Positions 16,675 through 23,800 of a stretch of DNA of 27,433 bases are shown piece by piece. The stretch is from an uncultured Lachnoanaerobaculum sp. Lineage in GTDB: Bacteria; Bacillota; Clostridia; Lachnospirales; Lachnospiraceae. The stretch covers positions 1-27,433 of the forward strand of contig NZ_CALLVU010000014.1 of NCBI RefSeq assembly GCF_938015485.1, in the 5' to 3' direction. The position numbers were made by a program, and so were the translations under genes. Position 1 is the stretch's first letter, and each line of letters begins with the position of its first letter. The notes under the pieces are model-generated. The model ran no database searches. It saw only the letters and a list, made by a program, of their open reading frames with translations, and was not told the origin of the DNA.

Positions 16675-17556
16675 ATGGCTATATTTGAAGGTGCAGGTGT
16701 TGCACTTATTACACCGATGAATGAAGATTTAAGTGTAAATTATAATAAATTGGAAGAAATAATTGAGGAGCAGATTGCAGGAGGTACAGATGCTATTATA
16801 GCCTGCGGTACTACAGGTGAGGCGTCAACTCTTACAGTTGAAGAGCATTTGGATGCTATAAAGAGAACTATTGAGATAGTAAACAAGAGAATACCGGTAG
16901 TTGCAGGTACAGGTTCAAATTCTACAGAGACTGCAGTAGAGTTTTCAAAGGAAGCCCAAAAGTACGGTGCTGACGGAGTATTGGTGGTTTCACCTTATTA
17001 CAACAAGGCGACACAAAATGGACTTATTAAGCACTTTACTTCTATTGCGGAAGGTATAGATATTCCGGTGCTTCTTTACAATATTCCGGGAAGAACAGGA
17101 GTGAATATTGAGCCTGAGACTATTGCATACCTTGTAAACAATGTGGAGAATATAGTAGGAGTTAAAGAGGCAAGCGGTAATTTCTCAAATGCGATAAAGA
17201 CATTAAGACTTTGTCCGCAGATAGATATGTACTCCGGAAATGACGATCAGGTAGTGGCTCTTATGAGTATAGGTGCAAAGGGTGTTATATCCGTACTGTC
17301 AAATGTAGCACCGAGGCAGACTCATGAAATGTGCAAAGCCGTGCTTGAAGGAGATATATTTAAGGCAAGAAAGATGCAGATAGAGGCGCTTGATGTTATC
17401 AACAATCTGTTTGCCGAAGTGAATCCTATACCGGTAAAGGCAGCTATGAACCTTCAGGGAAAGAATGTAGGACCGCTCAGACTTCCGCTTACACCTATGG
17501 AGAAGGCACATGAGGAAGTTTTGGCTAAGGCTATGAAGGAGTACGGTATTTTATAA
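16675..17556 (+). CDS. dapA: 4-hydroxy-tetrahydrodipicolinate synthase
   Basis: This 293-aa aldolase condenses pyruvate with aspartate semialdehyde, the committed step to diaminopimelate and lysine. The Schiff-base lysine is Lys164 in VGVKEASGN. The substrate-binding motif CGTTGEAS covers residues 44-51; Tyr135 and Arg140 (LLYNIPGRTG) and the Tyr of SPYYNK complete the active-site set. An AGGAGG site (16665-16670, overlapping the stop of the ClC gene) precedes the ATG with good spacing. The stop overlaps the dapB start as TAATG. In the family, lysine can inhibit allosterically; no lysine riboswitch is seen in the 9-nt gap upstream. Confidence 0.96.
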   Translation: MAIFEGAGVALITPMNEDLSVNYNKLEEIIEEQIAGGTDAIIACGTTGEASTLTVEEHLDAIKRTIEIVNKRIPVVAGTGSNSTETAVEFSKEAQKYGADGVLVVSPYYNKATQNGLIKHFTSIAEGIDIPVLLYNIPGRTGVNIEPETIAYLVNNVENIVGVKEASGNFSNAIKTLRLCPQIDMYSGNDDQVVALMSIGAKGVISVLSNVAPRQTHEMCKAVLEGDIFKARKMQIEALDVINNLFAEVNPIPVKAAMNLQGKNVGPLRLPLTPMEKAHEEVLAKAMKEYGIL

Positions 17557-18311
17557 TGGTTAAGGTTATTTTAAACGGCGCAAACGGTGCTATGGGCAAG
17601 GTGGTTGCAGACCTTGTGGCTGCAGACGAAAATATGGAGATAGTTGCGGGAGTAGACTTAAATACCGATACAAAATTGGGTTTCCCCGTATTTGACGATA
17701 TAAGAAAAATTGATATAGAAGCGGATGCAGTTATTGACTTTGCTTCAGTAAAGGCGGTTGACAACTTGCTTGATTTTATAGAACAAAAAAAGATTCCTGC
17801 AGTTATCTGTACTACAGGTCTAAGTGAAGCACAGATTGACAGAATAAATGAACTTTCATTGGTAAGTCCGATTCTTCGTTCAGCAAATATGTCACTCGGA
17901 ATCAATATATTGTCAAAGGTATTGGCTGAAGTAGCCCCTACGCTGAAGAAAGCCGGTTTTGATATAGAGATATTGGAGGCACATCACAGAAGAAAGCTGG
18001 ATGCGCCGAGCGGAACAGCGCTTTTGCTGGCAGACTCTATAAATTCAAGTATGGATGAAAAGCTTGAATATACTTATGACAGAAGCGACAGACATGAACC
18101 GAGAAGAGAGAATGAGATAGGTATCTCATCTGTACGAGGCGGTACAATAGTAGGTGATCACGATGTTATCTTTGCAGGAGAAGATGAGGTGATTTCATTT
18201 AACCATAGAGCATATTCAAGAAAGATTTTTGCAAACGGTGCAATAGCGGCGGCTAATTTCTTACTTGGAAAATCTAACGGACTCTATGATATGAGCGATG
18301 TGATTAAATAA
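17556..18311 (+). CDS. dapB: 4-hydroxy-tetrahydrodipicolinate reductase
   Basis: The product (251 aa) reduces the DapA product with NAD(P)H. The nucleotide-binding motif is NGANGAMGK (7-15), and the substrate/catalytic signature EAHHRRKLDAPSGTA is at residues 141-155, with the catalytic His144-type pair and Lys147. Length is normal. It shares one base with the dapA stop (TAATG), so the two are a coupled pair, and a strong terminator follows immediately. Aspartate kinase of the same pathway is at the left end of the window in a different run. Confidence 0.96.
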   Translation: MVKVILNGANGAMGKVVADLVAADENMEIVAGVDLNTDTKLGFPVFDDIRKIDIEADAVIDFASVKAVDNLLDFIEQKKIPAVICTTGLSEAQIDRINELSLVSPILRSANMSLGINILSKVLAEVAPTLKKAGFDIEILEAHHRRKLDAPSGTALLLADSINSSMDEKLEYTYDRSDRHEPRRENEIGISSVRGGTIVGDHDVIFAGEDEVISFNHRAYSRKIFANGAIAAANFLLGKSNGLYDMSDVIK

Positions 18312-18318
18312 ATTTTTG

Positions 18319-18346
18319 GGCAATCAGAATACTGATTGCCTTTTTT
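18319..18346 (+). terminator. Intrinsic terminator after dapB
   Basis: GGCAATCAG (18319-18327) pairs perfectly with CTGATTGCC (18332-18340) around the four-base loop AATA, followed by six T (18341-18346). It is a textbook terminator 8 nt after the dapB stop and separates the dap genes from tmcAL. Confidence 0.93.
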
Positions 18347-18356
18347 AGAGGTGAAT

Positions 18357-19616
18357 ATGAAGATTTTGGGGATTATTGCGGAATATAATCCTTTTCACAT
18401 GGGGCATAAGTATCAGATTAAAAAAGCTAAAGAACTTTCGGGAGCCGACTATGTAGTAGCGATAATGAGCGGCAACTATGTGCAAAGAGGAGCACCGGCT
18501 GTTTTTGAAAAAAGTATAAGGACAAAGACGGCATTAAATGCAGGCATAGATGCGGTATTTGAAATTCCGAGCTTTTTTAGCGGTGCAAGTGCAGCCGACT
18601 TTGCACGGTACGGTATAAGTCTGCTGGATATACTTGGAGTCGACTATATATCATTCGGTGCGGAAGACAATGATTATGATTTGCTTTGCAGTGTAGCAGG
18701 TATTTTGTCGGGGAAAGAGATTGAGATTTCAATAAAAAAATATTTGGCTTCAGGTTTAAACTATGCCAAGGCAAGACATAGTGCAATAATTGATAATTTA
18801 AAAAGTGAAAGCATATCACTGCAACAGAAAATGCAGATAGAAGATGTACTTTCATCACCCAACAATATACTTGCAATAGAATATCTTAAGAATATAAAAC
18901 TTATAAAATCAAATATAAAGCCGATTATAATAAGCAGGAACGGGAGTAATTATCACGAAAAGAATATAGAAGAGGATAAATTTGCCTCAGCAACAGCTAT
19001 AAGAAATGCATTATACAGCGGTAAGAAAGATATATTTGACAATCTTACCGGAGGCATACCGTTGGAAAATACAGATATTTTAAAATCATCAAAGCCGATA
19101 TTTGAAGATGATTTTTTATTTAGCGTACAAAGGAGTATATATGATAAGTTATATAAAGGAGAAGACTTGTGTGCATACTGTGATGTATCGGATGAGCTTA
19201 AGAATACAATAAATAAAAGCATAAACGAGATTAAAAGTAAGATTTTTGAAGATTTTATTTTAAGCCTCAAGAGTAAAAATTTTACCTATACCAGAATAAG
19301 CAGAGCAATCTTTCATATTCTTTTAAATCATAAAAAGAAAACTTTAAAAGAGCTGAAGTCGGAGGCGGATATGGCGGCCTACCCTCTGTTATTAGGATTT
19401 AAAAAGGCTTCATCAAATCTTTTATCCGAACTTAAGCTTAGAAGTAAGAAGCCTTTTATCAGCAAAATCGGAAGTGCAAAAGATATTCTAAGTGAGAACA
19501 GTCTTAAAATATTTGAAAATAATATATATTCGGATTTTTTATATAATTCAATATATTTTGAAAAATATGGTGAGATACTTGATAATCCGTACAGGAGAAA
19601 GATTGTTATTTTATAA
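18357..19616 (+). CDS. tmcAL: tRNA(Met) cytidine acetate ligase (TmcAL, YlbM family)
   Basis: This 419-aa nucleotidyltransferase-fold enzyme uses acetate and ATP to form N4-acetylcytidine at the wobble base of elongator tRNA-Met in Firmicutes. The N-terminus GIIAEYNPFHMGHKYQI holds the HxGH nucleotidyl-transfer motif (His14-His17); further conserved segments are MSGNYVQRGAPAVFEK and SFGAEDND. The C-terminal part is rich in Lys and predicted helical, as expected for tRNA binding. I chose ATG 18357, with AGAGGTG at 18347-18353; an in-frame TTG at 18336 lies inside the terminator stem. Codon use shifts to more AT-rich in the second half, which is common in the less conserved C-terminal domain. 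rnpB follows. Confidence 0.9.
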   Translation: MKILGIIAEYNPFHMGHKYQIKKAKELSGADYVVAIMSGNYVQRGAPAVFEKSIRTKTALNAGIDAVFEIPSFFSGASAADFARYGISLLDILGVDYISFGAEDNDYDLLCSVAGILSGKEIEISIKKYLASGLNYAKARHSAIIDNLKSESISLQQKMQIEDVLSSPNNILAIEYLKNIKLIKSNIKPIIISRNGSNYHEKNIEEDKFASATAIRNALYSGKKDIFDNLTGGIPLENTDILKSSKPIFEDDFLFSVQRSIYDKLYKGEDLCAYCDVSDELKNTINKSINEIKSKIFEDFILSLKSKNFTYTRISRAIFHILLNHKKKTLKELKSEADMAAYPLLLGFKKASSNLLSELKLRSKKPFISKIGSAKDILSENSLKIFENNIYSDFLYNSIYFEKYGEILDNPYRRKIVIL

Positions 19617-19657
19617 TTTTTTCTTGCCAAAAAGCATCTCGGGTGTTAAAGTATCAT

Positions 19658-19972
19658 TTAGTAAAACAGACGGTCGCACAAGTGTGAGGAAAGTCCGGGC
19701 TTTATAGGGCAGGATGCCGGATAACATCCGGTGGAGGCGACTCCAAGGAAAGTGCAACAGAAAATAACCGCCGAAAGGTAAGGGTGAAAAGGTGGTGTAA
19801 GAGACTACCGCTTGTATGGTAACATAAAAGGCCGTGTAAACCCCATCCAAAGCAAGACCAAAGCGAATAAGGGCTGCCCGTCCGATATTCAGGTAGGTTG
19901 CTAGAGCCTTGTGGTAACATAAGGACCAGATAGATGACCGTTTAATACATAACCCGGCTTATGTTTTGCTTA
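19658..19972 (+). ncRNA. rnpB: RNase P RNA (class A)
   Basis: This is the catalytic RNA that trims tRNA 5' leaders. Conserved elements appear in order: GAGGAAAGTCCGGGCT (19686-19701), ACAGAAA (19757-19763), GGTAAGGGTGAAA (19777-19789), GTGTAAGAG (about 19796-19804), AGATAGATGACCG (19928-19940) and CCCGGCTTAT (19953-19962). The terminal helix P1 can be drawn between AGTAAAAC (19660-19667) and GTTTTGCT (19963-19970) with one G·U pair, which sets the ends to within a few bases. At about 315 nt it is on the short side for class A. A TTGCCA at 19624-19629 could be a -35 but no clear -10 is seen. A terminator abuts the 3' end. Open frames over this region are not genes. Confidence 0.95.
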
Positions 19973-19998
19973 GGCTCCCTCAGGGAGCCTATTTTATT
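19972..19998 (+). terminator. Intrinsic terminator of rnpB
   Basis: AGGCTCCC (19972-19979) pairs perfectly with GGGAGCCT (19983-19990) around TCA, followed by ATTTTATT. It directly abuts helix P1 of RNase P RNA, so it both defines the RNA's 3' end and isolates the next operon. Confidence 0.92.
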
Positions 19999-20004
19999 GC
20001 AATA

Positions 20005-20037
20005 CTTTACCTTATCTTAACCTATATATGCTAGAAT
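20005..20037 (+). promoter_or_regulatory. Promoter with 11-bp direct-repeat box, iron-sulfur/kinase operon
   Basis: CTTTAC (20005-20010) and CTTAAC (20016-20021) form a direct repeat with an 11-bp period. Ten bases later is an extended -10, TG-C-TAGAAT (20029-20037), and there is no good -35. This is the layout of promoters activated by OmpR/PhoB-type regulators. The same arrangement occurs before the first TlpA gene. The start codon of the operon is 30 nt downstream of the -10. Confidence 0.6.
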
Positions 20038-20066
20038 ATACAAAGAAATTATTTTAGGAGAGAGAA

Positions 20067-21011
20067 ATGAAATACTTTGAGAATAAATACACAAGATTTC
20101 AGGAAATAAAAAAGAATGCCATACAGGCTGTAGCCACATTGGTGACAAATGCCAATCTGAAGGGATTCTTTGACGGAAAGATATATAAAGGAAATACAAA
20201 GGTAGCCTGTGTCCCCGGATTAAACTGCTATTCATGCCCGGGAGCTATAGGTTCATGCCCAATAGGTTCACTTCAGGCGGTTATAGGAAGTAAGAAATTC
20301 AGCATATCATATTATGTATTTGGAATAATGATACTTATAGGGGCATTATTCGGCAGACTTGTATGCGGACTTTTATGTCCGTTCGGCTTTGTACAGGATT
20401 TACTGTATAAGATACCTACACCTAAGTTTAAAATTCCTGCAAAATTAGACAGAGTACTTAGATATATGAAATATCTTATATTACTTACATTTGTAATACT
20501 CTTACCGATGTTCTTGGTTGATGCTTTCGGTAACGGCGCACCTTATTTTTGCAAACTTATCTGTCCGGCAGGAACGCTTGGAGGAGCACTTCCGTTACTT
20601 GCAAAAAATGAAGGACTTAGAAGCACAATAGGATTTTTGTTCTTTTGGAAACTGAGTATACTTATAGTTGTAGCGGCACTTTCCATATTTACATACAGAC
20701 CTTTTTGCAGATATATATGTCCACTTGGAGCATTCTATTCATTTTTTAATAAAATAGGATTTTATAAGATGGAGTTTGTATCTGATAAATGTGTAAACTG
20801 CGGACTTTGTGAAAGAGCCTGTAAGATGGATATAAATGTAAGAGCCAATCCTAACTCTTTGGAATGTATCAGATGTGGTGCATGTACTGCAGCTTGCAGA
20901 CATGATGCATTAGTGATGACATATGCAGGTCTTGGAAAGAAAAAAGAAGAAAAGCCTATTAATGTAAAAGCTTGTAAGAGTAATTGCAGAGGATGTGTAA
21001 ATGTGGAATAA
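20067..21011 (+). CDS. Membrane-bound polyferredoxin (NapH/CcoG-like 4Fe-4S protein)
   Basis: I recognise the family type but not a named function. The 314-aa protein has about five membrane segments and many cysteines. An N-terminal cluster is at Cys48, 54, 57 and 64 (CVPGLNCYSCPGAIGSC). Three CxxxCP motifs follow membrane segments: Cys100/104, Cys162/166 and Cys214/218. Two classical ferredoxin motifs are CVNCGLCERAC (242-252) and CIRCGACTAAC (267-277). A C-terminal CKSNCRGC holds Cys303, 307 and 310. NapH, NosR and CcoG-type proteins use such layouts to pass electrons across or along the membrane. AGGAGAG precedes the ATG. It overlaps the histidine kinase gene by 11 nt. An electron-transfer role is well supported; the partner is unknown, with the neighbouring TlpA-like proteins and CxxC peptide as candidates. 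Confidence 0.88.
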   Translation: MKYFENKYTRFQEIKKNAIQAVATLVTNANLKGFFDGKIYKGNTKVACVPGLNCYSCPGAIGSCPIGSLQAVIGSKKFSISYYVFGIMILIGALFGRLVCGLLCPFGFVQDLLYKIPTPKFKIPAKLDRVLRYMKYLILLTFVILLPMFLVDAFGNGAPYFCKLICPAGTLGGALPLLAKNEGLRSTIGFLFFWKLSILIVVAALSIFTYRPFCRYICPLGAFYSFFNKIGFYKMEFVSDKCVNCGLCERACKMDINVRANPNSLECIRCGACTAACRHDALVMTYAGLGKKKEEKPINVKACKSNCRGCVNVE

Positions 21012-22077
21012 ACTGTCTATAAGAATAAAAGTAACATTACTTACAGCTGCGGTGCTCTGTGTAATCTCGGTACTGTTATTCTTATTTAATATAGAAAGTG
21101 CATCCAATATTTTTATAATACCCGATAATGTGGATATACCGTTTAACAGTGATTCAAGCTTTACCTTTGATTTTGATCTTGCACAGCGTGTATTTAGGAT
21201 AAACAGCTTTTATACAGTTATAATATTTTCTGTTGCCGGAACCGCTCTGATGTGGTGGGTGGTAGGTAAGGTTTTGATGCCGCTCAATAAATTCAGCAGA
21301 GAAATAAAAAAGCTTGATATTACTAAAATAAATGATGATATACATATAGTGAAAAGCACTGATGAATTGGGTGATTTGCAAAACGCATTCAACCATATGC
21401 TTGGAAATATAAGAGAATCCTATGAAAGGCAAAAAAGGTTTTCGCAAAATGCAGCCCATGAATTGAAGACTCCTGTAGCAGCAATAAGGTCAAATCTGGA
21501 GGTGTTAAATATGGATGAGGAGCCACAGATAGAGGATTATAAAGACTTTGTGGAAGTTGTGGGCAGACAGATTGAGATGATGAATTCGATAGTGGTGGGT
21601 CTTAGACTTTTAAGTAATGAAGAGAGCTTAAATATTGAAAAGGTTTATTTGTATAAAATAATAAATGAGATAATTGAGGATTTAGATTATAAAATCAACG
21701 AAAAAAATCAGAATATAGAGTTTATTTGCGATAATAAAAATATGGCTATAGATGCCGATAGAGTTTTAATAAAGCAGGCTATCGTTAATATAGTGCATAA
21801 TGCCATAAGGTATTCAAGGGAAAATGCATTTATAGAAATAAAGCTTGGAGATAATTCATTAAGTATAAAAAATTATGGAGAAAGTATTCCAAAAGAGAGC
21901 CTTGAAAAGATATTTGAAGCTTTTTACTGTGTGGATAAGTCCAGGGCTAAAAAATTCGGTGGAAGCGGTCTTGGTCTTGCCATAGCAAAGGAAATATTGG
22001 ACAGGCATAAATTTAGAATAAGTGCAAACAGCGTAGATGGTGATTTTGTAGAGTTTATAATAGATTTTAAAGGATGA
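21001..22077 (+). CDS. Sensor histidine kinase (HAMP-HisKA-HATPase)
   Basis: The product (358 aa) has membrane segments at about 10-30 and 70-92 with a short extracytoplasmic loop of about 40 residues between them, then a HAMP linker (about 92-145), a HisKA dimerisation domain with the phospho-accepting His153 (AAHELKTPVAA), and an ATPase domain with the N box IVNIVHNAIRYS (Asn267) and G2 box GGSGLGLAIAK (320-330). The small sensor loop contains no cysteine, so direct thiol sensing there is unlikely. The gene overlaps the polyferredoxin gene by 11 nt, implying shared expression and perhaps sensing through it. No response regulator is adjacent; the only one in the window is on the opposite strand at 26562-27224. 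Confidence 0.93.
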   Translation: MWNKLSIRIKVTLLTAAVLCVISVLLFLFNIESASNIFIIPDNVDIPFNSDSSFTFDFDLAQRVFRINSFYTVIIFSVAGTALMWWVVGKVLMPLNKFSREIKKLDITKINDDIHIVKSTDELGDLQNAFNHMLGNIRESYERQKRFSQNAAHELKTPVAAIRSNLEVLNMDEEPQIEDYKDFVEVVGRQIEMMNSIVVGLRLLSNEESLNIEKVYLYKIINEIIEDLDYKINEKNQNIEFICDNKNMAIDADRVLIKQAIVNIVHNAIRYSRENAFIEIKLGDNSLSIKNYGESIPKESLEKIFEAFYCVDKSRAKKFGGSGLGLAIAKEILDRHKFRISANSVDGDFVEFIIDFKG

Positions 22078-22081
22078 AAAT

Positions 22082-22243
22082 ATGAAAGAGATTTTAAAAA
22101 AGTTGGAAAAGAATAAAGCACTTCCGTATATTATGCTGGGAGTAGGTGTGGTAATGATTATTGCAGGTGTAATGAGAGATGAACATCTGGTGGTATTAAA
22201 AAAAGCTGTTAATATATGCCTTGAATGTATAGGCATAGGATAG
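22082..22243 (+). CDS. 53-residue membrane peptide with C-terminal CxxC (CD1871A-like)
   Basis: This small gene encodes MKEILKKLEKNKALPY..., a basic N-terminus, one membrane segment (about residues 16-30) and a C-terminus ending KKAVNICLECIGIG, with Cys46 and Cys49. The positive N-terminus suggests the CxxC end faces outside the cytoplasm. Small proteins of this size and ending are, from memory, annotated as the CD1871A family of CxxC motif proteins in Firmicutes; no biochemical function is established to my knowledge. It starts 4 nt after the kinase stop and the CPBP gene follows 9 nt after its own stop, so it is inside the operon. The Shine-Dalgarno is weak (AAAGGATG inside the kinase end), which suggests coupled translation. 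Confidence 0.82.
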   Translation: MKEILKKLEKNKALPYIMLGVGVVMIIAGVMRDEHLVVLKKAVNICLECIGIG

Positions 22244-22252
22244 GGGAAAAAG

Positions 22253-23059
22253 GTGAAAATACTAAAGATTGCATGGGCTACATTTATAGCTGTTTTACTT
22301 GGATTTATATTTTTTGTAATTACGGATCTTGTGATAATCAGTTTAGGTTTCGCCTATAATAAGACCGGAAATGCAGTACTTGACTGGTTGACTCTGCCAC
22401 AGGAGATTGACAGAATTTATCTGGTGATTTATCCTTTATCAATTCTTGTATATTCAAATATATTCTTTAAATGGATAAATAAGGATAAGGAGGAAGCACA
22501 AGTACATTGGGATATAAAGACAGGGGTGGTATGCAGCATAATGGCAGGTATAGCCTTTGGAGGTATATCTACATTATGGGTAATGTTTTTAAAAAACACG
22601 GCACTGTCAAATATAGGTTTTATAAAGAGCAGTCTGGAGTATTTGAATGCATCATCAGCAAATAAATCAACTGTATCATTTATTATAAGTCTGGTGGTTG
22701 CAGGAATTCTTGCACCTATCAATGAGGAGATTATCTATAGAGTAGTAACTTTTAATTTCCTTGAAAAAAGAGTGAATACAAAATATGCACTTATAGTTTC
22801 ATCACTTATGTTTGGAATTATACATTTATCATTTGTACAGTCTGTATATGCAACTATTATGGGGCTGATATCAGGTACTGTATATATGAAGACACGCAAA
22901 ATCAGATGGTCAATTTTAATACATATAACTATAAACACTTTGGCAATATATGAGCTTACCTCAAATTTGATATGGGTGGCTTTTACAATAATCCTGTTTT
23001 TACCGCTTGGGATCATGCTCTATAAGCTTTTAAAAACAAAAACAAATTATGCATATTAA
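22253..23059 (+). CDS. CPBP-family intramembrane metalloprotease, second copy
   Basis: This 268-aa polytopic protein carries the CPBP motifs EEIIYR (Glu158, Glu159, Arg163), FGIIH (His191) and HITIN (His224, Asn228). It is closely related to the protein at 5387-6223: both share the segment with LxFVQSVYxxIMG before the last motif and have similar membrane spacing. The start is GTG at 22253, with AGGGGA at 22242-22247 upstream. It is the last gene of the polyferredoxin-kinase-peptide operon. The substrate is unknown; in this setting it could process a lipoprotein or regulate the sensor, which is inference only. No terminator is evident before the next promoter. Confidence 0.87.
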   Translation: MKILKIAWATFIAVLLGFIFFVITDLVIISLGFAYNKTGNAVLDWLTLPQEIDRIYLVIYPLSILVYSNIFFKWINKDKEEAQVHWDIKTGVVCSIMAGIAFGGISTLWVMFLKNTALSNIGFIKSSLEYLNASSANKSTVSFIISLVVAGILAPINEEIIYRVVTFNFLEKRVNTKYALIVSSLMFGIIHLSFVQSVYATIMGLISGTVYMKTRKIRWSILIHITINTLAIYELTSNLIWVAFTIILFLPLGIMLYKLLKTKTNYAY

Positions 23060-23079
23060 AAAGATATAGTTTTATCAAT

Positions 23080-23113
23080 CTTAACTTAGGCTTAACCAAA
23101 GCCATGGTATTAT
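23080..23113 (+). promoter_or_regulatory. Promoter with 11-bp direct-repeat box, first TlpA gene
   Basis: CTTAAC (23080-23085) and CTTAAC (23091-23096) repeat with an 11-bp period. Eleven bases later lies an extended -10, TG-G-TATTAT (23105-23113); no standard -35 is seen. The architecture matches the promoter at 20005-20037, which suggests that one regulator controls both. The start codon lies 38 nt downstream of the -10. Confidence 0.62.
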
Positions 23114-23151
23114 ATAGACATAAGATAAAGAAATTCATAAGGAGAATAAAT

Positions 23152-23715
23152 ATGAAAAAAAGGTTATTGATTTTAGGTTTTGCTTTGATGATGATGGCAA
23201 GTGCTACAGCTTGTGGAAGTCAAAGCAGTACAGACAAAGACGGAGGAAATACTAAAACTGAAAGTACGGCGGCAAGTACAGATAAGAAGTCTCAAAAGTT
23301 TCCGGAGTTTAAGGCAAAAACAGTAACAGGTGAGGATATAAGCAGCGATTTGTTTAAAGACAACAAGTTGACAGTGGTAAATGTATGGGGAAGCTGGTGC
23401 GGTCCATGTGTAGCTGAAATACCTGAATTACAAAAGCTTTATGAGAATATGAAGGATAAAGGTGTAAATGTCGTAGGACTTGCACAGGATGCCGGAACAG
23501 ATATGGACGCGGTAAAGGATATTTTGGATAAGAATAAGGTTACTTATCAGAATGTAGTACCTGAGGGAGATGTTACAGATTTTGTAATGAGTATTCAAGC
23601 ATTTCCAAGTACCTTTTTGGTAGACTCTGAAGGAAATATAGTTGATAAAATACAGGGTGGAAGAGACCTTGAGTCATTTACAAAGGCAGTTGAGGATGCT
23701 TTAAACAAGATGTAA
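23152..23715 (+). CDS. TlpA-like thiol-disulfide lipoprotein (copy 1)
   Basis: The product (187 aa) has a lipoprotein signal peptide, with lipobox SATAC and lipidated Cys21, then a Ser/Thr/Lys-rich linker (about 22-48) and a TlpA/ResA-type thioredoxin domain. The active site is WCGPC (Cys83, Cys86) and the cis-proline is in AFPSTF. It should act outside the membrane, most likely as a reductase of disulfides, as ResA and TlpA do. The frame extends upstream to 23104, but ATG 23152 is the start: AAGGAGAAT lies just before it and the signal peptide begins there. It has its own promoter with direct-repeat boxes. A close paralogue is at 25921-26541. Confidence 0.92.
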   Translation: MKKRLLILGFALMMMASATACGSQSSTDKDGGNTKTESTAASTDKKSQKFPEFKAKTVTGEDISSDLFKDNKLTVVNVWGSWCGPCVAEIPELQKLYENMKDKGVNVVGLAQDAGTDMDAVKDILDKNKVTYQNVVPEGDVTDFVMSIQAFPSTFLVDSEGNIVDKIQGGRDLESFTKAVEDALNKM

Positions 23716-23726
23716 TGGGTAAATAC

Positions 23727-23755
23727 TTGATTGTAGCGATATTTATGAGTATGAA
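23727..23755 (+). promoter_or_regulatory. Candidate sigma-A promoter for the unknown lipoprotein gene
   Basis: TTGATT (23727-23732) and TATGAA (23750-23755) are 17 nt apart, starting 12 nt after the TlpA copy 1 stop and ending 45 nt before the next ATG. No terminator separates the genes, so read-through is also possible. The match is moderate in an AT-rich stretch. Confidence 0.35.
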
Positions 23756-23800
23756 GAGTGATATTAAAATAATAAAAATATTAATTTAAGGGAGATAAAT

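Noticed and set aside
19611..19920. Overlapping frames on both strands between tmcAL and the polyferredoxin gene
   Set aside because: The region is RNase P RNA, shown by its conserved elements and P1 pairing; these frames are incidental.
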